A stretch of DNA of 64,000 nt from Hermodice carunculata (Eukaryota > Annelida > Polychaeta > Eunicida > Amphinomidae), in the NCBI GenBank assembly GCA_964020975.1, contig OZ026613.1, forward strand, positions 121,676,179 through 121,740,178, written 5' to 3'. Shown here one piece after another: positions 10,206-21,639 of the stretch. Position 1 is the first letter of the stretch, and each line of letters opens with the position of its first letter. The notes beneath the pieces were generated by a model. The model searched no databases, was not told where the DNA came from, and was given only the letters and a program-made list of their open reading frames with translations. The position numbers were made by a program, and so were the translations under genes.

Positions 10206-10765
10206 ATAATAATGTCCGAGAAAAACTCCAGATCAAATTGCCATTCACCAGCACCACCAAGTGAGTTCTGTAATGCACGGACACACCAGCCTGAACCATG
10301 ATCTTGGCACCACCCCACCAGCTTGCTAGAAATATACATTAATTGGCATACCTCTGACCAGGTCTGCACCACACACATTGCAAGCTGACACACATTTTAA
10401 AGAAAAGTGTGATTCATTGGAGAACAGGACTCCTTTCCATGGTGTTTGGTTCCAGCAGGGATGTTGGCACATCATACAACGTGGCTGTAACAGCGTGCAG
10501 GGGCTAACTGATTTCCCCTGAAAGGTCCTTTTGGCACTGGAATGATTCTCCTGCAAAAGTGTCCTCACTGCTTATGTGGGGGTTGCATCCTTGGGTGTAC
10601 CTATGGTTGTCAGCTTGCGGCCCAAAATCTGTCTCCCAGAGGAAGGAGCTGTATCTGCTTCTCTCTTGTGCTAGTGTGGAATCTCTTTCATGCCCTGGAT
10701 GGGGCTTCTCACCTGTTGATCCTGTTTTCCAATCCTCATCAATTTGTGAAAAATAAAATATTAAT
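10206..10765 (-). pseudogene. Tc1-like transposase fragment, decayed
   Basis: The minus strand shows 'RCMMCQHPCWNQTPWKGVLF' then 'SNESHFSLKCVSACNVCGAD' and 'LVRGMPINVYF', the region around the first catalytic Asp of Tc1/mariner DDE transposases (usual text 'VLFSDESRFSL'). Here the catalytic Asp is Asn (SNES). Farther along, in other frames, lies text equivalent to the glycine-rich segment after it; upstream (10600-10760) lies degraded HTH-side sequence. Several frame changes are needed to follow it and the C-terminal DxxPIEH region is absent. No terminal repeats were found. This is a dead DNA-transposon scrap. Confidence 0.65.
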
Positions 10766-10769
10766 GTGT

Positions 10770-13700
10770 GTCACGTGACAGAAGTGTGCGGGTTTAAGTG
10801 ATAAAAGTTTGTCTACATCTGATTTGCTTATATTTTCTGTGTAAAGCCAAAAACCTTGTTTTCCTTATGGATAAACAAAATAAAAAGTAAACACTTAAAA
10901 ATTTATGGGGGAAAATTAACAACAAAAATTGTTGCAAATCATTAAACAATGAAAGTAAACCCTAAATGCTTTTAAATAAGAAAATTCCAGTTCAGTCATA
11001 GGTGTCTGAGTTTATCCAGAACCACCCTCCGTCTTTTTCTTTTCAAATTAAATCAGAAATCAAGCAGCCAAAATGCAAATTCTGCTCTTCTTGTAGGCCT
11101 ACCAATGAGTATGTTTAACAGGTGATACAATCTGCATTCTCTTATTGATAATCCATAGTTAAACTTTGTAAACCACACCAAAATGAATAAATGTCTCAGT
11201 CCATTACATGAATAAGCATAGCAAATATGTCAAGGGCCTATAGGGTAAGATGTGCTGTGACGGTGGGTCTGATGGGAAGACAGCCATGGATGTTCCCGCA
11301 CGCACGCAGTTACAGTGCTTGATCAGTTCACCTAGGGTTGAGGCTTGCGGTTTATTGTCTGGGTGCATACATGTCAGACAAATCGGTCATAGTTTTCACT
11401 GTACTCTGTCAGTATTCAGAGATGGTACGAATCAGATTAATTTTTTAAAATCCAACTGATGTTATGGGCATCAGTAGGCCTACACCTGGCTACATTATCC
11501 TTGGGCGAACTAACTGTAAACACTTTAACTCGGTAAATCACACTTATCACAGCTATGCACCCAACACCAGCATTTAAACCTTCAAATAGTTGCCTTAGCT
11601 CTCGGTTATAAGTTTCAATGGGTGCGAAAGTAGGTATTGTTTCAGTTCGGTCGGCAGGATATGATAGTCTTTGCAGATGTTGAACACGATATGCACAGCT
11701 TTCCTCACTGATGCTACACTGAAGGCTTTCCCGAATACCCCTGAGTACTGATCCATGTTTAAAAAAAAAAAATAAAGATGATTACACTCACAAAAACCAA
11801 TGAATACAAACTGGAAATTATCTGCAACCCAACTGCTACCACAACTTGGGGACACTATCAGTACTGGTGGTCAAGCACAGAATTACACTTCTTTTCAAAT
11901 TATGTTCACGGTTTGCTTCCCGTAACCTACACCCTGTGGCCCTATTGGCCACCCACTCCCACTATACATAAGCCAACAGGACACTGGCCGAGCAACCGTG
12001 CATTCACGGGAATTCATCCTCAGTTATCAATGCATGTAATTGCACCCTTAATCTGCCCGCTTGGGTGTGTCTGAAGCAATTATCATCGTGAACATTGCTT
12101 AATGCATTGCATTGTGGGACAGTCGCACAAAAATACATTTGATTTGGATATTAAAGTAAAACATGGCCACAGCATATATCATATCATTATTGATGTTCTG
12201 AAACATTTGCAAAATATATACTTTTGTTGCATATAATATAATCAACCCCACTCACCCAGATCGTCCCAATATTATTCTCATTTATTACAGACCATTGGGT
12301 GTGGGATCCACAATTTTTAAAATGGCAGCCATTATGGCTTAGTCCTGATTCGATATTTGGAAGAGGTAGTTTCCACACTTTATTCAACAACACCGTACAA
12401 TTAGCAGTTGCAGGAAGCGATGGGTCCCAGAATAGGGATTTTGTATCAGACACTCGTGTTGCCCCCAGGCTATGAATTAAGTAACACCGCTAGTCGGACC
12501 TGCCAAGCCCCCTGTTGAGTGAAAGATGAAGCCTGAAAGAGAAAGTGGACCCGACAGTGGATACAGGTCCGAAAGTGCCGGCCGGTTTTTAAATGAGCGG
12601 TGAAAATGCTTGTGCGTTTTCATTGACTGTAAGTTTACTTAAAATAAGTCCAGAAATGTTAGACATGCATCAAGAGAATGCCTTTATTTGTGGGGCCAGT
12701 CGGAGATTTTGTTGAACTCTTTCAGGTTGGATGGTCTTTTTAACGATTTTTTATTGGGGTACTTGTTGGCTAATGCATAAATTCTAATTGTCTTCAATGT
12801 AGGTCAATGGGGATCGTAAGGGTAATTGTATAGTCATCCTGATTCACTTCAAATAGTGTCATCAAGATTAACTTAAAATTGTTCACACAACCCTCTTTTT
12901 TACCTCAGTTGACTTGTCAGCAGACGGATAATAGATCATCACCCGTCCTATAAAATCAGCTGACTGACTTGTTTCTAATAAATTTTTGTGTGTTTAATAT
13001 ATTTTCGACTTCTCCAAAACCATGCTTCAGATCAATTTCATCGAAACGTACCATGCGGAAAAGTCAAAAAAAATTTCTCACTGGGTATGTTGCTTCGGAT
13101 CCAAGATTTCTAATGAAGGTTGCAATTCGGGCACTTATTGATTGATGCATGCATTCCTATTGATTATTAGTAATTCATATTTTCGACGTCTGTAGAACAG
13201 TCAGTCAGATTCGCTTCAAACTTGGTGGAGATGTTTTGGGAGTTTCTTCAATTGATTACACTCCAGTAATTTTTGGATTTGATATGAATTTGTTTTGTTC
13301 ATTTGTTGACAAAATCTTATGAAGGTCTTGTTCTCTAAAACCGCTTGGTCAGTTGCTAATAATTGTATAGGAGCACTTCTGGGTACCAGTAGACTAGAGT
13401 GGCAGTTATTATAGGTTGAATGTCAGGTCAGCCGACGAAGGTCTGTGCACATAGCCCTCTTGTTTTCTCTCTTTTCTGTTCTTTTATTTTGAATTGGTTA
13501 GAGTTGTGTTCAAAACTGTGGCACAAGAGACCAATTCTTAGGCAGACGACAGCTGACAACAGCCGTACAACCGTGTGGCCTGCAATCTTTGTAGTTTTAT
13601 GATAACTTAATGTAGAAAAGTATTCACAAAACATGAAACAGGTCTTTAGATATTTACCTAGAACACAGCCACATGTATTCGTGACTTCATTGATTGCTAA

Positions 13701-14950
13701 AACGGAAGACAAAAAAATTCAAGCACAGTCGATCTCTTAAAATCATGTTTGGGCGATTGCTCCTAAACGTACATAATGTTTTATACAAAATTTTATAGAT
13801 TCAGAGAAAACTTTTGTGTGTGTGCAATGAGCCACTGCCAATGGCAGATAAGCTACAATTACTTTTTCATGATAATATTATCCTGTGAACATGTGATATC
13901 GTTAAAAGAGCGTGGCATGGTAAAACTGTATTTATGTTGAATAGGCTCAGATCTTTGAGATTAAATTGAAACTACTTCGGTTCGCATAAAAGTACAATTT
14001 ATCAGGAACCCTATCAAGCTTTTGCAGTTATTTCATAATCAATTTCAGGACAACTTTGATTACTGTCAATGATCTTTGTCCCAGTCATATAGAAATTTTC
14101 GTGAAATAAATCCGAGGTTGCAACTTAATCAATTTAATGTTGCGAGTTATCTTAGGTTTAGTGGTTGTCATCATCAGCAGGTATTGGAATGTGTCAGTGC
14201 AGCACGGATTGACACCGACGTTAATCCTCAATTTGATAGAAAGGATACATTGAAGCAGGACATGCAGCCATGCTTTAATGAGAAGGTGCACATATTTTTT
14301 ACAATGCCATTGAAACAGGAAGTGTGTTAAGGTAACTCTCATTGACTAAAGGTTGGATGTGCTTACGAGAACTCTTGTTGGATGAGAATGTCAGTTCATC
14401 ATCTCCCCTGAATGGTTAAAGCTTAATTTTCCTGCTCAATATTAGGAAATTACTCTGCAGTTTCAGATATTTGTACCTTTCGAACTCTATTGTTGCACGG
14501 ACATACAGCTTTTGAAGCCGATACTAAGATGTACTATGACAATTTTGGGACCACTTAATTTCGCGCGGTATTTTATTTTGTATCTTTAACATATTCGCAA
14601 ATTTTGGTGAAATGTAATGCCAACCAACTTCAACACAATTACACTATATCATAATTTTCTTGCTTGAGCATCCATACTTGGCTCAAAGCAAACCAAACTG
14701 TGTATTATCTCTACTTCAGAAGTGGAGTGGAAAAACAAGGAATTGGTCTGTTTCGCGGCAGTTTGTACACTAACACAACAAAATGTACTAAAATGTTTTG
14801 TCACTGCACGTGATCATTGCTAAGTCAAGAAATGATCAATGATCATGTGAGCTCATCTTATGGGGGAGGGCGTCGGGTTCATTTAATTTGCATAAAAAAT
14901 ACCAACCAGTTAAGAATTAATATGCATGGAGTTTTACAAACATTTACTTG
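10770..14950. other. Long stretch with no supportable gene
   Basis: AT-rich, with only short frames (longest under 100 codons, none with recognisable motifs). A frame on the minus strand at 11595-11855 ends in a helical-looking stretch, and one at 14076-14330 overlaps an opposite-strand frame; neither can be distinguished from chance. No tRNA-like B box, array or long repeat was seen. Confidence 0.4.
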
Positions 14951-14959
14951 GCGTTGTAC

Positions 14960-15525
14960 TAGTGTATTGACTGGGTACCCGCCCGCAAAAGTCATTTTCT
15001 TTGGGTAATAAACTTGCACCCGGATACCTGCAATTTTATAACCTAATAATGCCAGATACGTCATAACATGTCTAATTTTGTGCACTTCTAGTTCATTGCG
15101 GCAATCCAGGTACATAACAGAATTTCTACGTTTGCACATGTATGTTGGCTTTCTTCTTTGCAAATTGTGACTGTGCGTGAGTGTAGCTCATTCACTGGGC
15201 CACTAGCACCATGAAGGGCAACATCAACAAAGCATCGCCATCTAATCCAAAGATACTTAAGTTTAGTATGGAAATAAATTCTCAGCGGTTGAAATACAAA
15301 TGTTAAATATTAGGTTCATTCAAATGTTGGATGTAGTGAGTAAGACACTCTTTCAAAACCAGCATGCAGTTTCCCACAAAGTACCTGATTAATAAATGAT
15401 TATTGTGTGAAAATCAGTGTATTGTTCTTTGTAAAAGAAGCGGGTACCCGAAGGGGTATCCAGGTATTTTTTATACCTGTTATCAGGTACCCGGGTAGTA
15501 AAATTCACTACTAGTCAATACACTA
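14960..15525. mobile_element. Possible short MITE-like element with 13-bp inverted ends
   Basis: TAGTGTATTGACT at 14960-14972 is repeated inverted as AGTCAATACACTA at 15513-15525. Immediately outside are TTGTA on the left and TTTGTA on the right, a possible short target duplication. The interior is non-coding and contains GGTACCC words near both ends and a self-complementary stretch at 15443-15497. The superfamily cannot be assigned. Confidence 0.4.
15443..15497. repeat. Palindromic GGTACCC segment with inner hairpin
   Basis: GGGTACCCG at the left and CAGGTACCCGGG at the right flank an inner hairpin CAGGTAT-TTTTT-ATACCTG near 15461-15479. It sits at the right end of the MITE-like element and could be its subterminal structure. 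Confidence 0.55.
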
Positions 15526-16639
15526 CTTTGTACATGATTAAGTTATACATTTTGTGCAGCAAACTTCTTGCTAACTACGTGGAAGTGTACGTAATGAAAC
15601 AACTTAACTTAACACGCATATACACACTTAATTGCACTACAATCTTAACCCCAGATGATCGCCTGCGTGGGACATGCCAGGGCCTCTTCGACCTGTAATA
15701 GCAAAAACATTGACCAAGAGTGCCCAGGCAGGCATGTGCATTTGCTTTCTTTCAACCTGTCTGCATGTGTGGGTTATTGTCATTTCCCTGCTGGGGTCCT
15801 CTTCGAGATCAGTCCGTTATTATAAACTATCGAAGGAAACTGCAGACCCTTGAAAGTCCAGCATAGCTGGCACTTTGTGCACAAATCTGTTGTACACATT
15901 ATTTCATGCACACATCATGTACATATATCATGACATATTAAAATATTACCTTAATTACTGTAGTTGTTTTTTCTTTTTTCATCTCACCAGGAAGTTGTAT
16001 TGCAGAATTCACCTCCCTGGTCTCACTGTTAGCTCATCACTAGACTCAACTTAATTGCTTAGCCATGAGCACTGTAATCCTCGGCAACTTGCGGATGGAG
16101 GTTTGAAATGAATGAAAAGTGGGAAATGTGTTCATGTGTACAGTATGTTTTGTTTGATTGTATCTGCCTTGTTGCCAACAGGCAGACCGAATTCTGTGTT
16201 TTCTCTGACACTTGGGGAGTAGGCATAGCACAGAGCTTGTGTCTGATCCAGATGCAACCTGGCTTGATAAGCACATTGTGTTGATATTCATCATGGCAAT
16301 CTTGTTGTCACATCAAAATATGTGAGACCAGGGTTATGCAGTATAATAATATGACTACAGTCAACACCCCCAAAGACCGCCTAAAAGGACTCTGTGTGAC
16401 TAGGTCCCTGAGACAAGTTTATTCACATGAGGAGAAAAGGAAACTAGGAAAGATTATTTGCTGCATAGCAAATCAGTGTGTGTGTCTTCAAAGCATATTG
16501 ATATGGCAATGTACAACTATTCCATAACACAGGAGCAGAAGTTGGATTGAAGTTATTTAAGATTTAAAATTTCTAACGGTGCTATTTAGCATAATTCAAA
16601 TTGCTACAACTGTTATCCTTTGGTACTTCACATTCCTTT

Positions 16640-17085
16640 AAGCTTATGTCTGGATGCAAATTTCAAAGTCCAAATGACCTTGACCTTGACTTTTGACCTT
16701 TACAGGTAACATGTAAATTGCACATTGTTACAATACCCACAATTTAAGCCAGAACATGAACTAAATCAGATAAAAAATTGACCAAGTTATGGCAAAATGA
16801 AACTTTCAAAGGGCCAAATGGCCTTGACCTTGGCCTTTTTAGGTTACATGTCTTTATAAAAATGCCCAGTGTAGCAATACCTACAATTTGAGTCCAACAT
16901 GTTAAGAATTGGGTGGAGATTGGCCAAGTTATGACTGGATGAAACTTTCAAAGGTCCACGTGACCTTGACCTTTGAACTTTAGAGGTCACATGAAATTTC
17001 AAAAAGGTGCAGGGTTACAATAGCTACAGTGAGAGCCCAACATGATCAAAATTGGATAAAAATTGACCAAGTGATGACTAGAAGA
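16640..17085. repeat. 143-bp tandem repeat, about 3 units, rich in TGACCT
   Basis: Units start near 16669, 16813 and 16955 with 'CCAAATGACCTTGACCTT'-like text and contain 'AAAATTGACCAAGTTATG' and a 'TTTACAGGTAACATG'-like phrase. They are diverged from one another. The same unit, with the same period, occurs at 43.9-44.3 kb. Confidence 0.75.
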
Positions 17086-17250
17086 AAGCCACCATCAAAA
17101 GTGGCCTTTGACCTTGAAATGACCTTTGACCTTGAGCTGACCTCTACCTGAAGTGAACTTTGACCTCAAAAATGACATTTGGCTTAAAATAGACTTTTGA
17201 CCTTGACATGACCTTTGACCTTGACATGAGACATTTGAGATGACCTTTAC
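17085..17250. repeat. Degenerate (TGACCTT)-rich tract
   Basis: At least ten occurrences of TGACCT/TGACAT-like words spaced 10-20 bp, apparently a decayed simple repeat derived from the neighbouring 143-bp units. Confidence 0.6.
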
Positions 17251-17520
17251 CTTGCTATGATCGAACTCCTATACACTCGGAACCACATCTACTATAGTAT
17301 ATAAGATATTGAAGATTTAAAACTTTAATTAGCCCTCATTTGCATAATTTTGAAAAGCATGACCTCTCAGTATAGAAGGCCAGACTTTATCCATAGAAGT
17401 ATAATTGAGCCAAGTTTGGAGTTTCTACATATAATACTTTTCAAATGAAATGTCGGTCAAATTTGCCTGTAAAGAAAGAAAGAAAGAAGAAAGAAAGAAA
17501 GAAAGAAAAAATTCCTAGAA

Positions 17521-18240
17521 AAACAGAAAAGTGTGTGTTGACACACACACACTTTAATTATATATGGGTGTGGATAACTTCATTCGCCTAATATATATGC
17601 ATGTTAAGCGTTCATTTTAGAGTCACTCAGAATATATGAACAGTGATGGTTAGTTGGCCAGTCAGACGTTGCTTAGCTAAACCTGTCCCAATAGCCGTAG
17701 AGTATTTGGTTAGCCGTCAGTGACCAACAAGAAAAAAGAAATTTTATAGAATTGTTCATAGACTAAAACTGATCCAGACCTACATGGATTCTACATCATC
17801 AAATGGGTATCTTTCATATGAGACAGACTAACGTGACGGAAATGATCATCACAGTGTCAAAATAGTCTAAAAAACAATAATACCAAAATAAGCACAGTTG
17901 GTGTTTATACCCCCCCCCCCATGAAATTCAACATTGTCACTTGATACTGATTTTACTCCAACCATTCCTTAATACATTTTTAGGGCAGAGAAAGTCATTT
18001 TCATGGTAATAGTAATTACCCTGTTGTGAGTCAGCCTTTGAAGTCTCCCTGCCTGTTCTTACTTGTTTTAGGATTGTACTGGCAGCATAAAGAGACAGTT
18101 CATACTCCCAGGCATATTCTCAATGCATGTGGAAAGTACTTACTTTGTACTTACTCAGTACATTACAGTACAAATGAAGATACTTGCCTTTACTGACCAT
18201 TGTTCATTCAGAACAATTCAATTAAATTAAGAAGAAGAAA
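17521..18240. other. No gene seen
   Basis: A poly-C tract at 17911-17920 and nothing else recognisable. Confidence 0.4.
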
Positions 18241-18299
18241 CATGAAACTCAGTCAAAAAAGTAAAATTCCGCACTCACTTTGGCTCCTAGTGTTAACTG

Positions 18300-19115
18300 G
18301 TGCAGTACACAGAGTCACACGTTCCTTGTGATGGACAGTTTTGTCAGCAGTGGCATCAGGCCTGCAACATTGCACCATCATGGCGGACAATCAACAGGAG
18401 ACTGGTGGCGGCCAAACTGAGGACATACCGCCCTGACATCTGCATTCCTCGCGGTCCTGCACATAAGCCTGGGCGGATACTGTGGTATCAGGGACATGCT
18501 GACTGGGCCAGAGATCAGTGGAGGAATGGTCGGACGAGTCACGATTTTGCCTCGATTCCCATGATGAAAGAATACGGATTAGACACATGCCTTCATAGAT
18601 GTTTGTGTATGGATGCATGACGGAAATGGCCGGTATGAAGGAGGCAGCGTCATGATGTGTGGGGCAATCACGGCGACAGGTAAAACACAAGTCATCAGGG
18701 TAAATGGGACTCGTATTGGCCAGCACTATGTGGAATAGGTCGTACGAACAGTTGCCGAAGGTTCTAGTATCACTCTGAGCAACTTTTCCAGCAAGGCAAT
18801 TCACAGCCAGATACTGATCGAGTCAGCATGCAGTACCTCCAGCAGAACAACATCCAAATGTTGCCATTTTCAGCCCAATTTCCTAACCTGTTCCCCATTG
18901 AACATTTATGGGATGTGCTTGGCCGTCGTGTCAGGGACGAGTACGACAAATCAGCAGCCATCCCGGACCAACTGGCACAGTGGCTCAGAGAACGATGGAA
19001 CCAAATTCTCCGAGATAGCCAAGCTCACCACTGTCATGACAAGGGGAGTCGAGGCTTGCTTGAAGTAGCGTGGTGCTCACACCTGCTAGCGATGAGTGAA
19101 GCCTTCATCCAAACA
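18300..19115 (+). pseudogene. Tc1-like transposase, decayed, most of the catalytic domain
   Basis: The plus strand carries 'TINRRLVAAKLRTYRPD', the end of the DNA-binding region, then 'GHADWARDQWRN'. In a neighbouring frame comes 'SDESRFCLDSHDERIRIRHM', which retains the first catalytic Asp. The block 18828-19118 carries 'QYLQQNNIQMLPF', 'NLFPIEHLWDVLGRRVRDEY' (catalytic Glu in PIEH) and the C-terminal helices. The second catalytic Asp region reads PDTDRVS where the family usually has a DNxRPH-like motif. At least two frame changes separate the parts. The N-terminal HTH is not recognisable. Terminal inverted repeats were not located. It is clearly a different copy from the one at 10.2-10.8 kb and is better preserved. 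Confidence 0.8.
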
Positions 19116-19119
19116 TAAA

Positions 19120-20400
19120 AGTCTTTTTCAGGACCACCACATCCTCCAGAAAGATATTATAAAGGCACCGCATACATCCTTATACACACACCTAATGCTG
19201 ACGAAAGAGTGTTCCTTTTTCTTTTATCTTTTCTTTTCTTTTTTTTTTCTGCCAGGAGTATATGTTTTAAAGCTGCTGTACAGTATAACTATCTTGATGA
19301 ATTTTATTTGCAAGATAATAGGGGAAGGAATTTAAACATACGTAAACTGGCTTTTCTAGATCATGTTTGTCGAATAAAACATAATTTCCTTTAGCAAAGT
19401 TTTCAGAAGACATGGAATATTTCATCTATAAAATGATTCACGAATAGTCACACCCCTAATCCTAAATTATGGCCGACCGACCAAACAACCAACCAAGAAA
19501 TAAACAAATAAACAACATTCTTAAATAAGTATAGCAATAAGAGTAACAAGGGTCGCGGATATACAGTTTTGTTGAGATAATACCGCCGCTACAAAGAACC
19601 AGGTATATTGCTCCAAGGTTCCGTAGAAAGTGTGGAAAACTTGAAAAGCCGTACCGTGACCCTTTCCTTTCATGATCATTGAACTAAACTGCACTCGTCT
19701 TCATTGTTGTGCATAAGCTTAAGATTTGCCGAAGCTCTTTTTTTTTTCCTGTGATCTCTGATAAAAGATGGCGTTGCAGTGGAGTGACATGAATCTGTCA
19801 ACCATCAGACTCCTGCAAAAACTAAAAGGAGGAACTTTTCCCCACTGTTGACTGATAGACTTAGATGCGCCCAGATTAATGACATTGTTATAACCGCAAC
19901 CTTCAAATTGACAAATGTCCTTACCAAGGTCTTTGCGCTTGCCCTAAACAAACCTTTGTCAGGTTGAAATTTTGGTCACGGTAAAGACAGAGTGCAATGA
20001 CAAAAGCGAAACACTTTTTCCATTTTCTTTTTCACAGAAAATCTTAATTTAGCTTTTATAGATTAGTCTATGACATACGATATGATGAGTCAAAAATTCA
20101 AAGAAAAAGAATGAAAACGCATGTCATCCAAATTTTCAAATCTGTCTTTGCCATGACTGACACATTTTTGTGAAATTAATTCATGAAATAAAATGGGTCT
20201 CAATCCGTTATCCCTTAAGTATTTAACACTTCTACTTCTCAAAAAGGGTCGGTCAGGTCCTCATCAAAGTTCGGGATTTATCGCGGATAGATATCTTCAA
20301 AGTTTGCTTATCAGTTGGCGCTGTTATTATTTCTCCATTTTCCGATTTTTTTATTCGTGCAAAAATTTTTAAGAAATATATGGAAAAGCTTCTCCCAGAC
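19120..20400. other. No gene seen
   Basis: T-rich runs near 19215-19255 and 19738-19749. No coding frame or repeat structure that I can name. Confidence 0.4.
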
Positions 20401-20499
20401 TTACTGATTCAAAATCACACAGGAAGACTTAAGGGTATCATTACACTTTATTTACCATGGGGCGGTTTTCTATTCATACGGTTTCGTTTTTACCCTCGG

Positions 20500-21352
20500 C
20501 AAACAAAGTGCCGGATGGTTTTTGTCGTTCCCTGCGTCGTCCGTCCGTGCGTCTTGTCGACATTACCGCGATATCTCATATCTCAAATAATATTCACTGT
20601 AGCTGTACCAAATTTTTGCCATGGAAGGACCTTATGATGGACCAGGTTCCAATTGAAAACCAGCTTCCTCTAATTCTTTTAAATGTTTTTTTATGAAACT
20701 TTTAATGTATGGCGTCAACCCTGACGACGTTACCGCGATATCTCAAAAGATATTGACAGCCATGTCACTCAGACATTTCAAAATAAGTGAATTTGCACAA
20801 GGGCTGACCCCCAACAACTAAAACTTTTAAAGATAATAGCAAATTCTGAATTCTTGGACTGAGATTACAACCCTTTGTTTTCGTACATTTTCAGAAAAAA
20901 AGTGAATTATTGCTGATAAGTGAATGAATGACATGCCTGTATTGACCGCAGCTTTACCAAAATTGTGTCAGAGACGTATCTTGTGATCGGCCATGTTGCT
21001 ATTTAAAACCAGCTTCCTCTAATTATTTTCAAAGTTTTTTATGAAACTTATAATATATTTATCTCAAGGCCGTTCGAGTAACGTCAACCCTGACGACGTT
21101 ACCGCTGTATCTAAAAAATAATGACCACAGCTTTACCAAATTTTTGCCAGGGATGCATCTTATGATGGACTCAGTTCCCATTTTAAACTAGCTTCCTCTT
21201 TGTATTCATAGACTTTAAAGTATTTATCTTTTAGGCCTTTTGAGTGGTGCACAAGGGGACCACGTTACCATAATATCTCAAGAAGGATCCAACGCAGCTT
21301 CACCATTTTTTTCAGGGATGCATATCATAGTGGACCACGTTTCTATTAAAAA
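20500..21352. repeat. Degenerate 165-bp tandem repeat
   Basis: A phrase like 'GACGTTACCGCGATATCTCA' recurs near 20559, 20727, 21095 and 21259. Each is followed by 'AGCTTTACCAAATTTTTGCC', 'GGGATGCATCTTATGATGGA' and 'CCAGCTTCCTCTAATT'-like text. Spacing is 164-168 bp, with one double gap of 368 bp holding a more decayed unit. The array runs straight into the CTT tract. Confidence 0.75.
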
Positions 21353-21596
21353 TCTTCTTCTTCTTCTTCTTCTTCTTCTTCTTCTTCTTCTTCTTCTTCT
21401 TCTTCTTCTTCTTCTTCTTCTTCTTCTTCTTCTTCTTCTTCTTCTTCTCCTTCTCCTTCTCCTTCTCCTTCTCCTTCTCCTTCTCCTTCTCCTTCTCCTT
21501 CTCCTTCTCCTTCTCCTTCTCCTTCTTCTTCTTCTTCTTCTTCTTCTTCTTCTTCTTCTTCTTCTTCTTCTTCTTCTTCTTCTTCTCCTTCTCCTT
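21353..21596. repeat. (CTT)n / (CTTCTC)n microsatellite, about 240 bp
   Basis: Pure CTT at the left, an inner CTTCTC hexanucleotide block (about 21447-21525), then CTT again. The poly-Leu frame through it is an artefact of the repeat. Confidence 0.98.
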
Positions 21597-21639
21597 AAAC
21601 TTGTTATGAAACTTTTGAAGTGTTTATTTTAAGGCCGAC

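Larger units (their letters stand above)
16444..17520 (-). mobile_element. Non-autonomous repeat, possible Helitron-like element (copy 2)
   Basis: Same layout as copy 1. On the minus strand it starts in TTTC-type simple sequence (GAAAGAAA at 17472-17507). It ends with a 7-bp stem hairpin (16456-16462 and 16467-16473, loop GCAT), eight bases and CTAG at 16444-16447. Flanks beyond CTAG differ from copy 1, which supports CTAG as the element end. The middle holds the 143-bp tandem units annotated separately. Non-coding. Confidence 0.45.

Noticed and set aside
21240-21632. A 130-codon frame rich in leucine
   Set aside because: It is the translation of the CTT microsatellite with short flanks.
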